This document shows positions 1 to 5,791 of a DNA stretch of 9,151 nucleotides, piece after piece. The position numbers were made by a program, and so were the translations under genes. Within the stretch, counting starts at the first letter, position 1, and each line of letters opens with the position of its first letter. The notes beneath the pieces were generated by a model. The model did not search any database. It was given only the letters and a program-made list of their open reading frames with translations, and had not been told where the DNA came from. Origin of the DNA: Actinomycetota bacterium (GTDB lineage Bacteria; Actinomycetota; Coriobacteriia; Anaerosomatales; D1FN1-002); NCBI GenBank assembly GCA_005774595.1, contig VAUM01000051.1:1-9151 (forward strand). The letters run 5' to 3'.

Positions 1-1088
1 TCGTGGAAGCGCCCGGGATACCGCTCCGCGAAGGCCGCCAAGCCGGTGCCTGAGGGCATCGCCGCGGTGATGGCGTGGATGCGCTCGTCCTCGGCGGCCT
101 CGCGCACGAGCGCCGCGCCGAACACGTCGGTGTAGGCGGGCCCGCCGGACGCCTTCTCGGCCTTGCCCGACTCCACCGAGAACGGCCCGACGCCGTGGAA
201 CGACTCGGCGTTCTCCTCGGCATGGCTGTACCCCTGCCCCTTGCGCGTGACCGCGTGGATGATGACCGGGCCGCCCGCCTCCTTGGCCGCCTCGACGGCG
301 CGCTGGACCATCGCGATGTCGTGGCCGTCGATGAGGCCGACGTACTTCAGGCCGAGCTCCTCGAAGAGCATGCCGGGCACGAGGAGCTGCTTGACCGAGC
401 CCTTCGCCGCCTCGCCCGCCGCCACGAACGCGGCGCCGATCCGCGAGCGTGACAGCGCACCCTCGATGTCGTCGCGCAGACGCATGTAGCGCCGGTCGAG
501 CCGCGCGCGGCCGAGGTACGCCGAGAGCGCGCCGACGTTCTTGGCGATCGACATCTCGTTGTCGTTGAGCACGACGATCATGCTCGTGCCGAGGTGGCCG
601 AGGTGGTTCAGAGCCTCCCACGCCATCCCGCCGGTCATCGAGCCGTCGCCTATGACCGCCACGACGGTCTCGTCGCCGCCCCGCGCGTCGCGCGCGGTCG
701 CGAGGCCGAGTGCCACCGAGAGCGAGTTGGAGGCGTGGCCCGTGTCGAAGACGTCGTGCGGTGACTCGCTGCGCTTCGGGAAGCCGCACACGCCGCCGTA
801 CTGGCGCAGTGTGCCGAACCGCTCGAGACGGCCGGTGAGCAGCTTGTGGACGTACGACTGGTGCCCGACGTCCCAGATGACGCGGTCCTTCGGGGTGTCG
901 AGCGCCCGCAGCAGGCCGATGGTCAGCTCGACGACGCCGAGGTTCGGCGCGAGGTGGCCGCCGGTCGATGCCACCGTCTCGACCAGCGTCTCGCGGATCT
1001 CCTCGCACAGCGAAGCGAGCGTCGGCGCATCCATGCCCTTGAGGTCCTCGGGCTCGGAGATGCTTTCCAGGATGGGGTGCGTCGTCAC
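1..1088 (-). CDS. dxs: 1-deoxy-D-xylulose-5-phosphate synthase, N-terminal 362 residues (cut by window edge)
   Basis: The cytoplasmic, thiamine-diphosphate-dependent enzyme of this family condenses pyruvate with glyceraldehyde 3-phosphate in the first step of the MEP isoprenoid pathway. Visible motifs are GHLAPNLGVVELT (residues 44-56), WDVGHQSYVHK (72-82), FDTGHASNSLSVALGLA (114-130), the ThDP/Mg signature GDGSMTGG (147-154) with NDNEMS (175-180), and IDGHD (253-257). The second transketolase domain starts near residue 319. About 360 of the usual 620-640 residues are present, and the catalytic glutamate region lies beyond position 1. I chose the GTG at 1088: GAGGA (1098-1102) lies 9 bases upstream and the protein then starts VTTHPILESI, as expected for Dxs. 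It sits 120 bases after xseB and has its own likely promoter (1151-1180), so it is probably a separate transcription unit. The ispA gene that often precedes dxs is not here. Confidence 0.96.
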   Translation of the reverse strand, partial: MTTHPILESISEPEDLKGMDAPTLASLCEEIRETLVETVASTGGHLAPNLGVVELTIGLLRALDTPKDRVIWDVGHQSYVHKLLTGRLERFGTLRQYGGVCGFPKRSESPHDVFDTGHASNSLSVALGLATARDARGGDETVVAVIGDGSMTGGMAWEALNHLGHLGTSMIVVLNDNEMSIAKNVGALSAYLGRARLDRRYMRLRDDIEGALSRSRIGAAFVAAGEAAKGSVKQLLVPGMLFEELGLKYVGLIDGHDIAMVQRAVEAAKEAGGPVIIHAVTRKGQGYSHAEENAESFHGVGPFSVESGKAEKASGGPAYTDVFGAALVREAAEDERIHAITAAMPSGTGLAAFAERYPGRFH

Positions 1089-1124
1089 GCTGCTCGGTCC
1101 TCGAAGATCGCCGGTCGACAGTCC

Positions 1125-1142
1125 GCGGCCGCGCGCGGCCGC
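1125..1142. repeat. 18-bp perfect GC-only palindrome in the dxs leader
   Basis: GCGGCCGCGCGCGGCCGC reads the same on both strands. It begins almost at the transcription start predicted from the -10 box at 1151-1156 and would lie at the very 5' end of the dxs transcript. It could form an RNA hairpin or a dyad protein-binding site. In GC-rich DNA a chance palindrome is possible, so no function is claimed. Confidence 0.5.
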
Positions 1143-1150
1143 CGTGCACG

Positions 1151-1180
1151 AGCATAGTCCCCGCCGGCGAGGCCGCTCAA
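1151..1180 (-). promoter_or_regulatory. Candidate housekeeping-sigma promoter for dxs
   Basis: Read on the minus strand there is TTGAGC (1175-1180), an 18-base spacer, then TATGCT (1151-1156). Each hexamer matches the sigma-70/SigA consensus at four or more positions, and the AT-richer boxes stand out in a very GC-rich gap. The predicted transcription start, near 1144, leaves a leader of about 55 bases before the dxs GTG at 1088. This supports dxs being expressed separately from nusB-xseB, although read-through is not excluded because no clear terminator follows xseB. Confidence 0.6.
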
Positions 1181-1208
1181 GGGCGCCACGCGCAGCGTGA
1201 CCGAGGCG

Positions 1209-1607
1209 TTACTCGGCGTCCCGGGCGTCTTCCGGCGCGCCTTCGGCCTCCTCCGAGGGCTCCTCGGCGGGCTCGGGCACGTCCTCGGGGTCGTCTGGAG
1301 CGTCGGCGTCGCTCTCCGCGTCGTCGGCGTCACCCGTGGTGTCACCCGTGGTGCCACCGGTGACGCCGGCCTCCCCGGACGCCACCGCACCCTCCTCGGC
1401 CTCCGCACCCTCCTCGCCCTCAGCCTCGTCGACCGCGCTGCGCCACTCGGTGTGGTCGAGCAGCTCCGTGCAGCGTCCGGCGATCTTCACGCCCTCCTCG
1501 AGCAGGTCGAGGCACTTCTCGAGCGGCGTGTCCTTGTCACGCACCTGCGCGGTGATCTCCTCGAGACGCGCCTTGGCGGACGCGAAGCCCGCGTACTCCT
1601 CAGTCAT
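1209..1607 (-). CDS. xseB: Exodeoxyribonuclease VII small subunit with long acidic C-terminal tail
   Basis: XseB is the small helical subunit that binds XseA to make exonuclease VII, which degrades single-stranded DNA. Residues 7-53 carry the family pattern: FASAKARLEEITAQV, then TPLEKCLDLLEEGVKIAG, a two-helix hairpin. The family is usually about 70-85 residues; this protein has 132. Residues ~58-132 form a low-complexity tail of Glu, Asp, Ala, Gly, Pro and Thr with about 30 acidic residues and a single arginine. Part of the tail is encoded by a 12-bp tandem duplication (1329-1352). The ATG at 1607 has GGAAGG about 5 bases upstream and overlaps the nusB stop by 8 bases, indicating translational coupling. 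The large-subunit gene xseA, normally just upstream, is absent from the window. Family assignment rests on the N-terminal half only. Confidence 0.85.
   Translation of the reverse strand: MTEEYAGFASAKARLEEITAQVRDKDTPLEKCLDLLEEGVKIAGRCTELLDHTEWRSAVDEAEGEEGAEAEEGAVASGEAGVTGGTTGDTTGDADDAESDADAPDDPEDVPEPAEEPSEEAEGAPEDARDAE
1329..1352. repeat. 2 x 12-bp tandem repeat inside the xseB tail
   Basis: The plus-strand unit GTCACCCGTGGT occurs twice back to back (1329-1340 and 1341-1352), followed by the diverged GCCACCGGTGAC. It keeps the reading frame (12 is a multiple of 3) and encodes the repeated Thr-Thr-Gly-Asp segment near residues 86-93 of XseB. It looks like slippage expansion in a disordered tail. 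Confidence 0.85.
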
Positions 1608-2052
1608 CGGGACCTTCCGTGGCCGGAACGGGACCTTGCGAGCCCGAACGCGCGGCACGCTCCTCGGCGAGCCGCCCCAACACACCGTTGACGAACTTCG
1701 ACGAGTCGTCGCCGCCGTAGACCTTTGCCAGCTCCACCGCCTCGTTGATGGAGACCGAGGGGGGCACGTCGTCGAGGTAGAGTATCTCATAGGCCGCCAG
1801 GCGCAGGATGTTGCGGTCGACCACCGGCATCCGGCCCAGCGCCCAGTTCTCGGAGATCTCCGAGATGGCGCCGTCGATGGTCGCCTGGTGCGCCTCGACG
1901 CCCAGCACGAGGTCCCGGCAGAAGTCGAGCGGCTCGCCGTCGTCCGGGTTCCACGCGTGCGCCTCGAGCACGCGCGACGCCGACGCACCCGTGATGTCGC
2001 ACTGGTAGAGGATGTGCATCGCCTGTCGGCGGGCCTTCGTGCGCTCGAGCAT
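1600..2052 (-). CDS. nusB: Transcription antitermination protein NusB
   Basis: NusB is an all-helical RNA-binding protein that, with NusE (ribosomal protein S10), binds boxA and prevents premature termination in rRNA operons. At 150 residues it has normal length. Motifs seen are the basic N-terminus with RRQAMHILYQCDI (8-20), FCRDLVLGV (44-52), and the most conserved block, W70-ALGRMPVVDRNILRLAAYEIL (to 91), then PPSVSINEAVELAKVYGG (97-114) and KFVNGVLGRL (119-128). The last ~20 residues are a non-conserved polar tail. The ATG at 2052 has GAGGG upstream and lies 21 bases after the Asp23-family gene. The stop codon overlaps the xseB start by 8 bases. NusB next to efp or accC is a recurring bacterial arrangement, so the assignment is firm. 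Confidence 0.96.
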   Translation of the reverse strand: MLERTKARRQAMHILYQCDITGASASRVLEAHAWNPDDGEPLDFCRDLVLGVEAHQATIDGAISEISENWALGRMPVVDRNILRLAAYEILYLDDVPPSVSINEAVELAKVYGGDDSSKFVNGVLGRLAEERAARSGSQGPVPATEGPDD

Positions 2053-2073
2053 GCGGCGGCCCTCGCTGACCGG

Positions 2074-2412
2074 CTACTCGTCGAACGAGATGGCGTCGAC
2101 GAAGATGTCGACCGCCGACACGGGCCGCCCGACCTGGCCCGTGATAGCGTCCGAGACCGCGCAGCGCACGTCGGCGGCGATGTCGCGGATCGGGCGCCCG
2201 TACGTCACCTGGATGTGGATCGTGACCACGATGCCGCCGGACTCGTCGAGCGCCACGTCGATCTCGTGGCGGCCGGCCTTCTGCACGAGGCCCGCGATGC
2301 CGGCCCCGCCGAGTGCCGAGACGCCGTCGATCCCGGTCGCGGCGACCGACACGATCTTCTCGAGCACCGCAGGTGACAGCGTCGTGCCGTCGATCTCGAT
2401 CTGCTCGGACAC
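2074..2412 (-). CDS. Asp23/Gls24-family protein, YqhY-like
   Basis: This is a small (112-residue) soluble protein with no signal peptide or membrane segment. The sequence shows the Asp23/Gls24 pattern: a start like LSPAVLEKIVSVAATGIDGV (12-31), a Gly/Ala-rich stretch (33-41), a beta strand pair with IVVTIHIQVTYG (61-72), then PIRDIAADVRCAVSDAITG (74-92) and a closing VSAVDIFVDAI (98-108). In Bacillus subtilis the homologue YqhY lies between accC and nusB, as here, and has been linked to acetyl-CoA carboxylase regulation; the biochemical role is not settled. The start is the GTG at 2412 with GGAGG at 2423-2427, overlapping the 3' end of accC. The gap to the accC stop is 5 bases, so it is almost certainly co-translated with accC. 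Family confident; function inferred from position only. Confidence 0.88.
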   Translation of the reverse strand: MSEQIEIDGTTLSPAVLEKIVSVAATGIDGVSALGGAGIAGLVQKAGRHEIDVALDESGGIVVTIHIQVTYGRPIRDIAADVRCAVSDAITGQVGRPVSAVDIFVDAISFDE

Positions 2413-2417
2413 GCGCG

Positions 2418-3794
2418 CTACACCTCCGTCGCCGGCTCGGGGTCGGCCATGGCGGTCTCGACGAAGTCAGTATAGACCTCGCCCGACTGGAAGACGGGGT
2501 TGTCGACCACGGCGCGATGGAACGGCAGCGTGGTCGGGATGCCGATGACGATGAACTCGTCGAGGCAGCGCCGCGCGCGGTCGATGGCCTCCTTGCGGGT
2601 CTCGCCCCACACGATGAGCTTGGCGATGAGCGAGTCGTAGTACGGCGGCACCGAGTAGCCCGAGTACATGTGCGAGTCCACGCGGACACCGAACCCGCCC
2701 GGCGGGTTGAACACCTCGATGCGGCCCGGATGCGGCCGGAAGTTGTGCGCGGGGTCCTCGGCGTTGATCCGGAACTCGATCGCATGCCCGCGGACCTGCA
2801 GGTCCTCCTGGCGCGTGTGGCGCATGACCTCGCCGGCCGCGATGCGGATCTGCTCCTTGATGATGTCCACGCCGCTGATCTGCTCGGTCACGGGGTGCTC
2901 GACCTGCACGCGCGTGTTCATCTCCATGAAGTAGAAGCGCCCGTCCGTGTCGAGCAGGAACTCGATCGTGCCGGCGTTCACGTAGTCCACGGCCCGGACG
3001 AGCCGCACGGCGGCCTCGCCCATCGCCGCCCGCGTCTCGGGCGTGAGCGCCGGCGAGGGCGCCTCCTCTACGAGCTTCTGGTGCCGCCGCTGGATCGAGC
3101 AGTCGCGTTCGAACAGGTAGACCGCGTTGCCGTGACTGTCGGCGAGCACCTGGATCTCCACGTGGCGCGGCCGCGTGAGGTACTTCTCGAGGTAGACCGT
3201 GTCGTTGCCGAACGCCGCGGCCGCCTCGGTGCGCGCGGCGGTGAAGCCGATCCTGAGCGAGTCGGGGTCGGTCGCCACGCGCATGCCCTTGCCGCCGCCG
3301 CCCGCCGACGCCTTCACGAGCACCGGGTAGCCGACCTGCTCGGCGAAGCGCAGCGCGTCGGCGACGTCGTCGACCGGCCCGTCGCTGCCCGGCACCACCG
3401 GCACGCCCGCGGCAGCGGCCGTGGCGCGCGCCACCGCCTTGTCGCCCATCCGGTCGATGGCGTCCGCGCCCGGGCCGATGAACACGAGTCCGGAGTCGGC
3501 GCACGCCCGCGCGAACGCTGAGTTCTCGGCGAGGAAGCCGTAGCCCGGGTGGACGGCCTGCGCGCCCGTGACCAGGGCGGCGGAGATGATGTTGGCCATG
3601 TTCAGGTACGACCGCGCCGACTGCGCGGGCCCGATGCAGACCGCCTCGTCGGCCAGCCCCACGTGCAGGGAGTCACGGTCCGCCTCGGAGTAGACGGCGA
3701 CCGTGGAAACGCCCATCTCCTTGCACGCGCGGATGACGCGCAGCGCGACCTCGCCGCGGTTGGCGATCAGTACCTTCGCGAAGCGGTCCGCCAC
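2418..3794 (-). CDS. accC: Biotin carboxylase subunit (acetyl-CoA/pyruvate carboxylase)
   Basis: The enzyme uses ATP and bicarbonate to carboxylate biotin on a carrier protein. It is 458 residues, normal for AccC/PycA. Domains are the N-terminal pre-ATP-grasp fold with KVLIANRGEVALRVIRA (7-23), the ATP-grasp with glycine-rich loop GGGGKGMR (165-172), ERDCSIQRRHQK (229-240), the catalytic block EMNTRVQVEH (291-300) with its conserved Glu, Asn and Arg, and the C-terminal domain with YYDSLIAKL (385-393). The GTG at 3794 gives the canonical start VADRFAKVLIANRG and has GGTGG 7 bases upstream. The frame stays open farther upstream, but that extension lies inside the previous gene and is not family-like. 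The start is 2 bases after the stop of the fused carboxyltransferase/AccB gene, so the two are probably coupled. Sequence alone cannot say whether it serves acetyl-CoA carboxylase, pyruvate carboxylase or both; the fused neighbour suggests both. Confidence 0.96.
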   Translation of the reverse strand: MADRFAKVLIANRGEVALRVIRACKEMGVSTVAVYSEADRDSLHVGLADEAVCIGPAQSARSYLNMANIISAALVTGAQAVHPGYGFLAENSAFARACADSGLVFIGPGADAIDRMGDKAVARATAAAAGVPVVPGSDGPVDDVADALRFAEQVGYPVLVKASAGGGGKGMRVATDPDSLRIGFTAARTEAAAAFGNDTVYLEKYLTRPRHVEIQVLADSHGNAVYLFERDCSIQRRHQKLVEEAPSPALTPETRAAMGEAAVRLVRAVDYVNAGTIEFLLDTDGRFYFMEMNTRVQVEHPVTEQISGVDIIKEQIRIAAGEVMRHTRQEDLQVRGHAIEFRINAEDPAHNFRPHPGRIEVFNPPGGFGVRVDSHMYSGYSVPPYYDSLIAKLIVWGETRKEAIDRARRCLDEFIVIGIPTTLPFHRAVVDNPVFQSGEVYTDFVETAMADPEPATEV

Positions 3795-3796
3795 GC

Positions 3797-4276
3797 TCAG
3801 GCCACCGGCTCGAGGTAGAACAGCACAGTGCCGTACTCGACCGGTGAGCCGTCCGTCACGCAGATCTCGCGCACGATGCCCGGCGCGTCGGCCCCGAGCT
3901 CGTTCATCAGCTTCATGGCCTCGAGGATGCACAGCGTCTGGCCCTCGTCGACCTGCGTACCGACCTCGACGAACGAGTCGGCGCCCGGGGACGGCGAGCG
4001 GTAGAACGTCGCCACCATCGGCGAGGTCACCGCGACCCAGTCGGCGCCGCGCGGGCCGGCGTCGGATGCGCCTGAGCCGTCGGGCGCGGGTCCCTCCTCG
4101 GGCCCGGGCACGGGCACGCTGACGTCCACGGGCGGCGCCTGCGTGACGGGCGCGGACGAGGCGGAGAAGCCGCCCTTGCGCACCTCGACGCGGGTACCGG
4201 CCTCCTCGACCACGACCTCGGTGATCTCCGAGGTCTCGACGATCTTGATCAGCTCGCGGATCTGGTTGACGTCCAC
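3797..4276 (-). other. accB: Candidate nested in-frame accB (stand-alone biotin carboxyl carrier protein)
   Basis: This is the AccB-like part of the fusion, in the same frame, read from an internal GTG at 4276. It would give 159 residues, close to the 156 of E. coli AccB, and begins VDVNQIRELIKIVE, aligning residue for residue with the usual MDIRKIKKLIELVE start. A GGAGG lies 8 bases upstream. Standard accB loci have the order efp-accB-accC, exactly where this sits. That the region is AccB-like is clear. That it is also translated separately is inference; the site could instead be a relic of the gene fusion. Confidence 0.35.
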
Positions 4277-5674
4277 GGACTCTCCCTCCGTGACGGTGCG
4301 GACCTCTTCGCCCGTCATGAACACGGTCTTCTCGACGCCCTCCTGGTGGAGTGTCAGGTAGTTGCGCGCCTCGTTCGGGAAGAGGGCGTACATCAGCACG
4401 TCCTCCTCCGACTTGGCGAGCTCGCCGATCTCCTCTTCCATCTGCGCATATGTCGTGGTCACGAGCGAGCCCGGGCGCACGTCGGGCGCGAGCGGCTCGT
4501 CACGGCCCAGCGCGCGGGCGACGATCTCGGCCGACATCGGCCCGGGCGCCCTGCCGTACATCCCGCGGATGTAGTCCTTCATCTCCTGCGGGATCACGGC
4601 CCACCGCTTGCCCGTGAGCACGTTCATGACCGCCTGCGTGCCCACGATCTGCGAGAGCGGCGTCACGAGTGGTGGGAAGCCGACCTCGGCGCGCACCTTC
4701 GGGATCTCCCTGAGCACGTCGGGCAGCCGGTCGGTCGCCTTCTGGATCTCGAGCTGGCTCACCAGGTTGCTCATCATGCCGCCGGGGACCTGGTGGCTGA
4801 AGACCTCCATCGACAGCAGCGAGGTCACGCCGCGCTTGATCTTCTTGGCGGAGCGCACGCCCTCCCAGTACTCGGCGATCTCGAACAGCAGGTCGAGGTC
4901 GATGCCGGTGTCGTAGGGCGACTCCTTCAGCGCCGCGACGATCGTCTCGACGGCCGGCTGGCTGTTGCCGAACGCGAGCGCCACCACGGCCGTGTCCACG
5001 ATGTCGGCGCCCGCCTCGGCTGCCTTCACGTAGTTCATCGGGGCCATTCCGCCGATGTAGTGGCAGTGCACGTGCACCGGCAGCCCGACCTGCTCTTTGA
5101 GCGCCCGCACCATGCGCTCGGTGCGGAATGGAGTGAGCATGCCGGCCATGTCCTTGATGCAGATCGTGTCCGCGCCGATGTCCTTGAGCTGGTGCGCGTA
5201 GTCGATGAACGAGTCCAAGGTGTGCACCGGCGAGATCGTGTAGCTGATAGCGCCCTCGAAGTGCGCCCCGCACTCCTTGACCGCCGCGGCCGCCACCTCG
5301 ACGTTGCGGATGTCGTTCAGCGCGTCGAAGACGCGGAACACGTGGATGCCGTTGCGCTTCGAGGCATGCACGAAGCGGCGAACGATCTCGTCGCTGTAGT
5401 GCCGGTACCCGACGAGGTTCTGGCCGCGCAGCAGCATCTGGAGCGGGGTCTTCGGACAGTGCTGCTTGATGACGCGCAGCCGCTCCCACGGGTTCTCGCC
5501 GAGGAAGCGCAGCGACGCGTCGAACGTCGCGCCTCCCCACACCTCGAGCGACCAGTACCCGACCTCGTCCATCTTCGGGAGGATCGGCAGCATGTCACCG
5601 AGCGTCATGCGCGTCGCCCACAGCGACTGGTGCGCGTCGCGCAGCGTCGTGTCCGTGATACGGATCGGCCTCAT
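3797..5674 (-). CDS. Pyruvate/oxaloacetate-type carboxyltransferase fused to a complete AccB biotin carrier
   Basis: A 625-residue biotin enzyme. Residues 1-~290 are the HMGL-like TIM barrel of the PycB/OadA/5S family, moving carboxyl between carboxybiotin and pyruvate. Expected active-site residues are present: D13 and Q16 (LRDAHQS), R83 (RGQN), K174 (IKDMAG, carbamylated in relatives), H203 and H205 (HVHCH), and T338 (VTPLSQIVG). Residues ~290-445 are the conserved PYC/OADA region. Residues 467-500 match the AccB N-terminal segment (VDVNQIRELIKIVE), 501-545 are a Pro/Gly/Ala linker, and 546-625 are a biotin domain of AccB type: SPMVATFYRSPSPG with thumb, then EAMKLMNE with biotinyl K588. 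The usual OadA/PycB biotin domain is absent. Unusual motif positions are HYIGG (205-209) and N237. No OadB/OadG pump genes are present, so a decarboxylase role is unsupported. The ATG at 5674 has GAGG repeats upstream. Confidence 0.92.
   Translation of the reverse strand: MRPIRITDTTLRDAHQSLWATRMTLGDMLPILPKMDEVGYWSLEVWGGATFDASLRFLGENPWERLRVIKQHCPKTPLQMLLRGQNLVGYRHYSDEIVRRFVHASKRNGIHVFRVFDALNDIRNVEVAAAAVKECGAHFEGAISYTISPVHTLDSFIDYAHQLKDIGADTICIKDMAGMLTPFRTERMVRALKEQVGLPVHVHCHYIGGMAPMNYVKAAEAGADIVDTAVVALAFGNSQPAVETIVAALKESPYDTGIDLDLLFEIAEYWEGVRSAKKIKRGVTSLLSMEVFSHQVPGGMMSNLVSQLEIQKATDRLPDVLREIPKVRAEVGFPPLVTPLSQIVGTQAVMNVLTGKRWAVIPQEMKDYIRGMYGRAPGPMSAEIVARALGRDEPLAPDVRPGSLVTTTYAQMEEEIGELAKSEEDVLMYALFPNEARNYLTLHQEGVEKTVFMTGEEVRTVTEGESVDVNQIRELIKIVETSEITEVVVEEAGTRVEVRKGGFSASSAPVTQAPPVDVSVPVPGPEEGPAPDGSGASDAGPRGADWVAVTSPMVATFYRSPSPGADSFVEVGTQVDEGQTLCILEAMKLMNELGADAPGIVREICVTDGSPVEYGTVLFYLEPVA
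4274..4289 (-). promoter_or_regulatory. Internal Shine-Dalgarno-like site and GTG at the carboxyltransferase/AccB junction
   Basis: On the minus strand the bases read GGAGGGAGAGTCC followed by GTG (4274-4276). GGAGG occupies 4285-4289 with an 8-base gap to the GTG, which is ideal geometry. It is a stronger ribosome-binding site than those of several genuine genes in this window. It falls exactly at the AccB domain start, codon 467 of the fusion. Confidence 0.5.
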
Positions 5675-5689
5675 GCCTCACCTCACCTC
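5675..5689 (-). promoter_or_regulatory. Repeated-GAGG ribosome binding site of the carboxyltransferase gene
   Basis: Minus-strand GAGGTGAGGTGAGGC directly precedes the ATG at 5674. Three GAGG units are spaced 5 bases apart, and the middle one (5681-5684) has the best spacing (6 bases). This supports the ATG at 5674 as the start, which also gives the family N-terminus RITDTTLRDAHQS. Confidence 0.65.
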
Positions 5690-5761
5690 GTCTCGCTCGG
5701 TCGTGTGCGGGTACCACACCGCCGCGGCGCCGCCCCATCGCGGCCCGCGCACGGTCGAAAG

Positions 5762-5767
5762 AGTATA
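5762..5767 (-). promoter_or_regulatory. Candidate -10 element upstream of the carboxyltransferase-accC genes
   Basis: Minus-strand TATACT matches the TATAAT consensus at five of six positions and lies in the 117-base gap after efp. No good -35 hexamer is visible 17-18 bases upstream (GCGCAA region), so it would need an activator or be weak. The predicted start near 5755 leaves a leader of about 80 bases that contains a small stem, GTGTG/CACAC (5704-5720). It suggests the carboxylase block can be transcribed independently of aro-efp. Confidence 0.4.
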
Positions 5768-5791
5768 GCGTGTGCGGAGCTCGGTTTGCGC

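Noticed and set aside
1187..1199. Small inverted repeat CACGC/GCGTG after xseB as a terminator
   Set aside because: Only 5 pairs and no T-tract, so it is not convincing as an intrinsic terminator.
1089..1208. A thiamine diphosphate riboswitch ahead of dxs
   Set aside because: The conserved CUGAGA and related THI-box segments are not visible, and the leader is too short.
541..3521. Several plus-strand open frames of 100-400 codons opposite dxs, nusB and accC
   Set aside because: Compositionally they are shadows of the strong minus-strand genes, with no family motifs and no credible ribosome binding sites.
3795..3932. N-terminal extension of accC to an upstream ATG
   Set aside because: The added 46 residues lie entirely within the 3' end of the fused AccB region in another frame and do not match the AccC family, whose start is at the GTG at 3794.
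3797..5674. Sodium-pumping oxaloacetate decarboxylase
   Set aside because: No OadB or OadG membrane subunit genes are present, the neighbour is accC (ATP-dependent carboxylase), and the biotin domain is AccB type.
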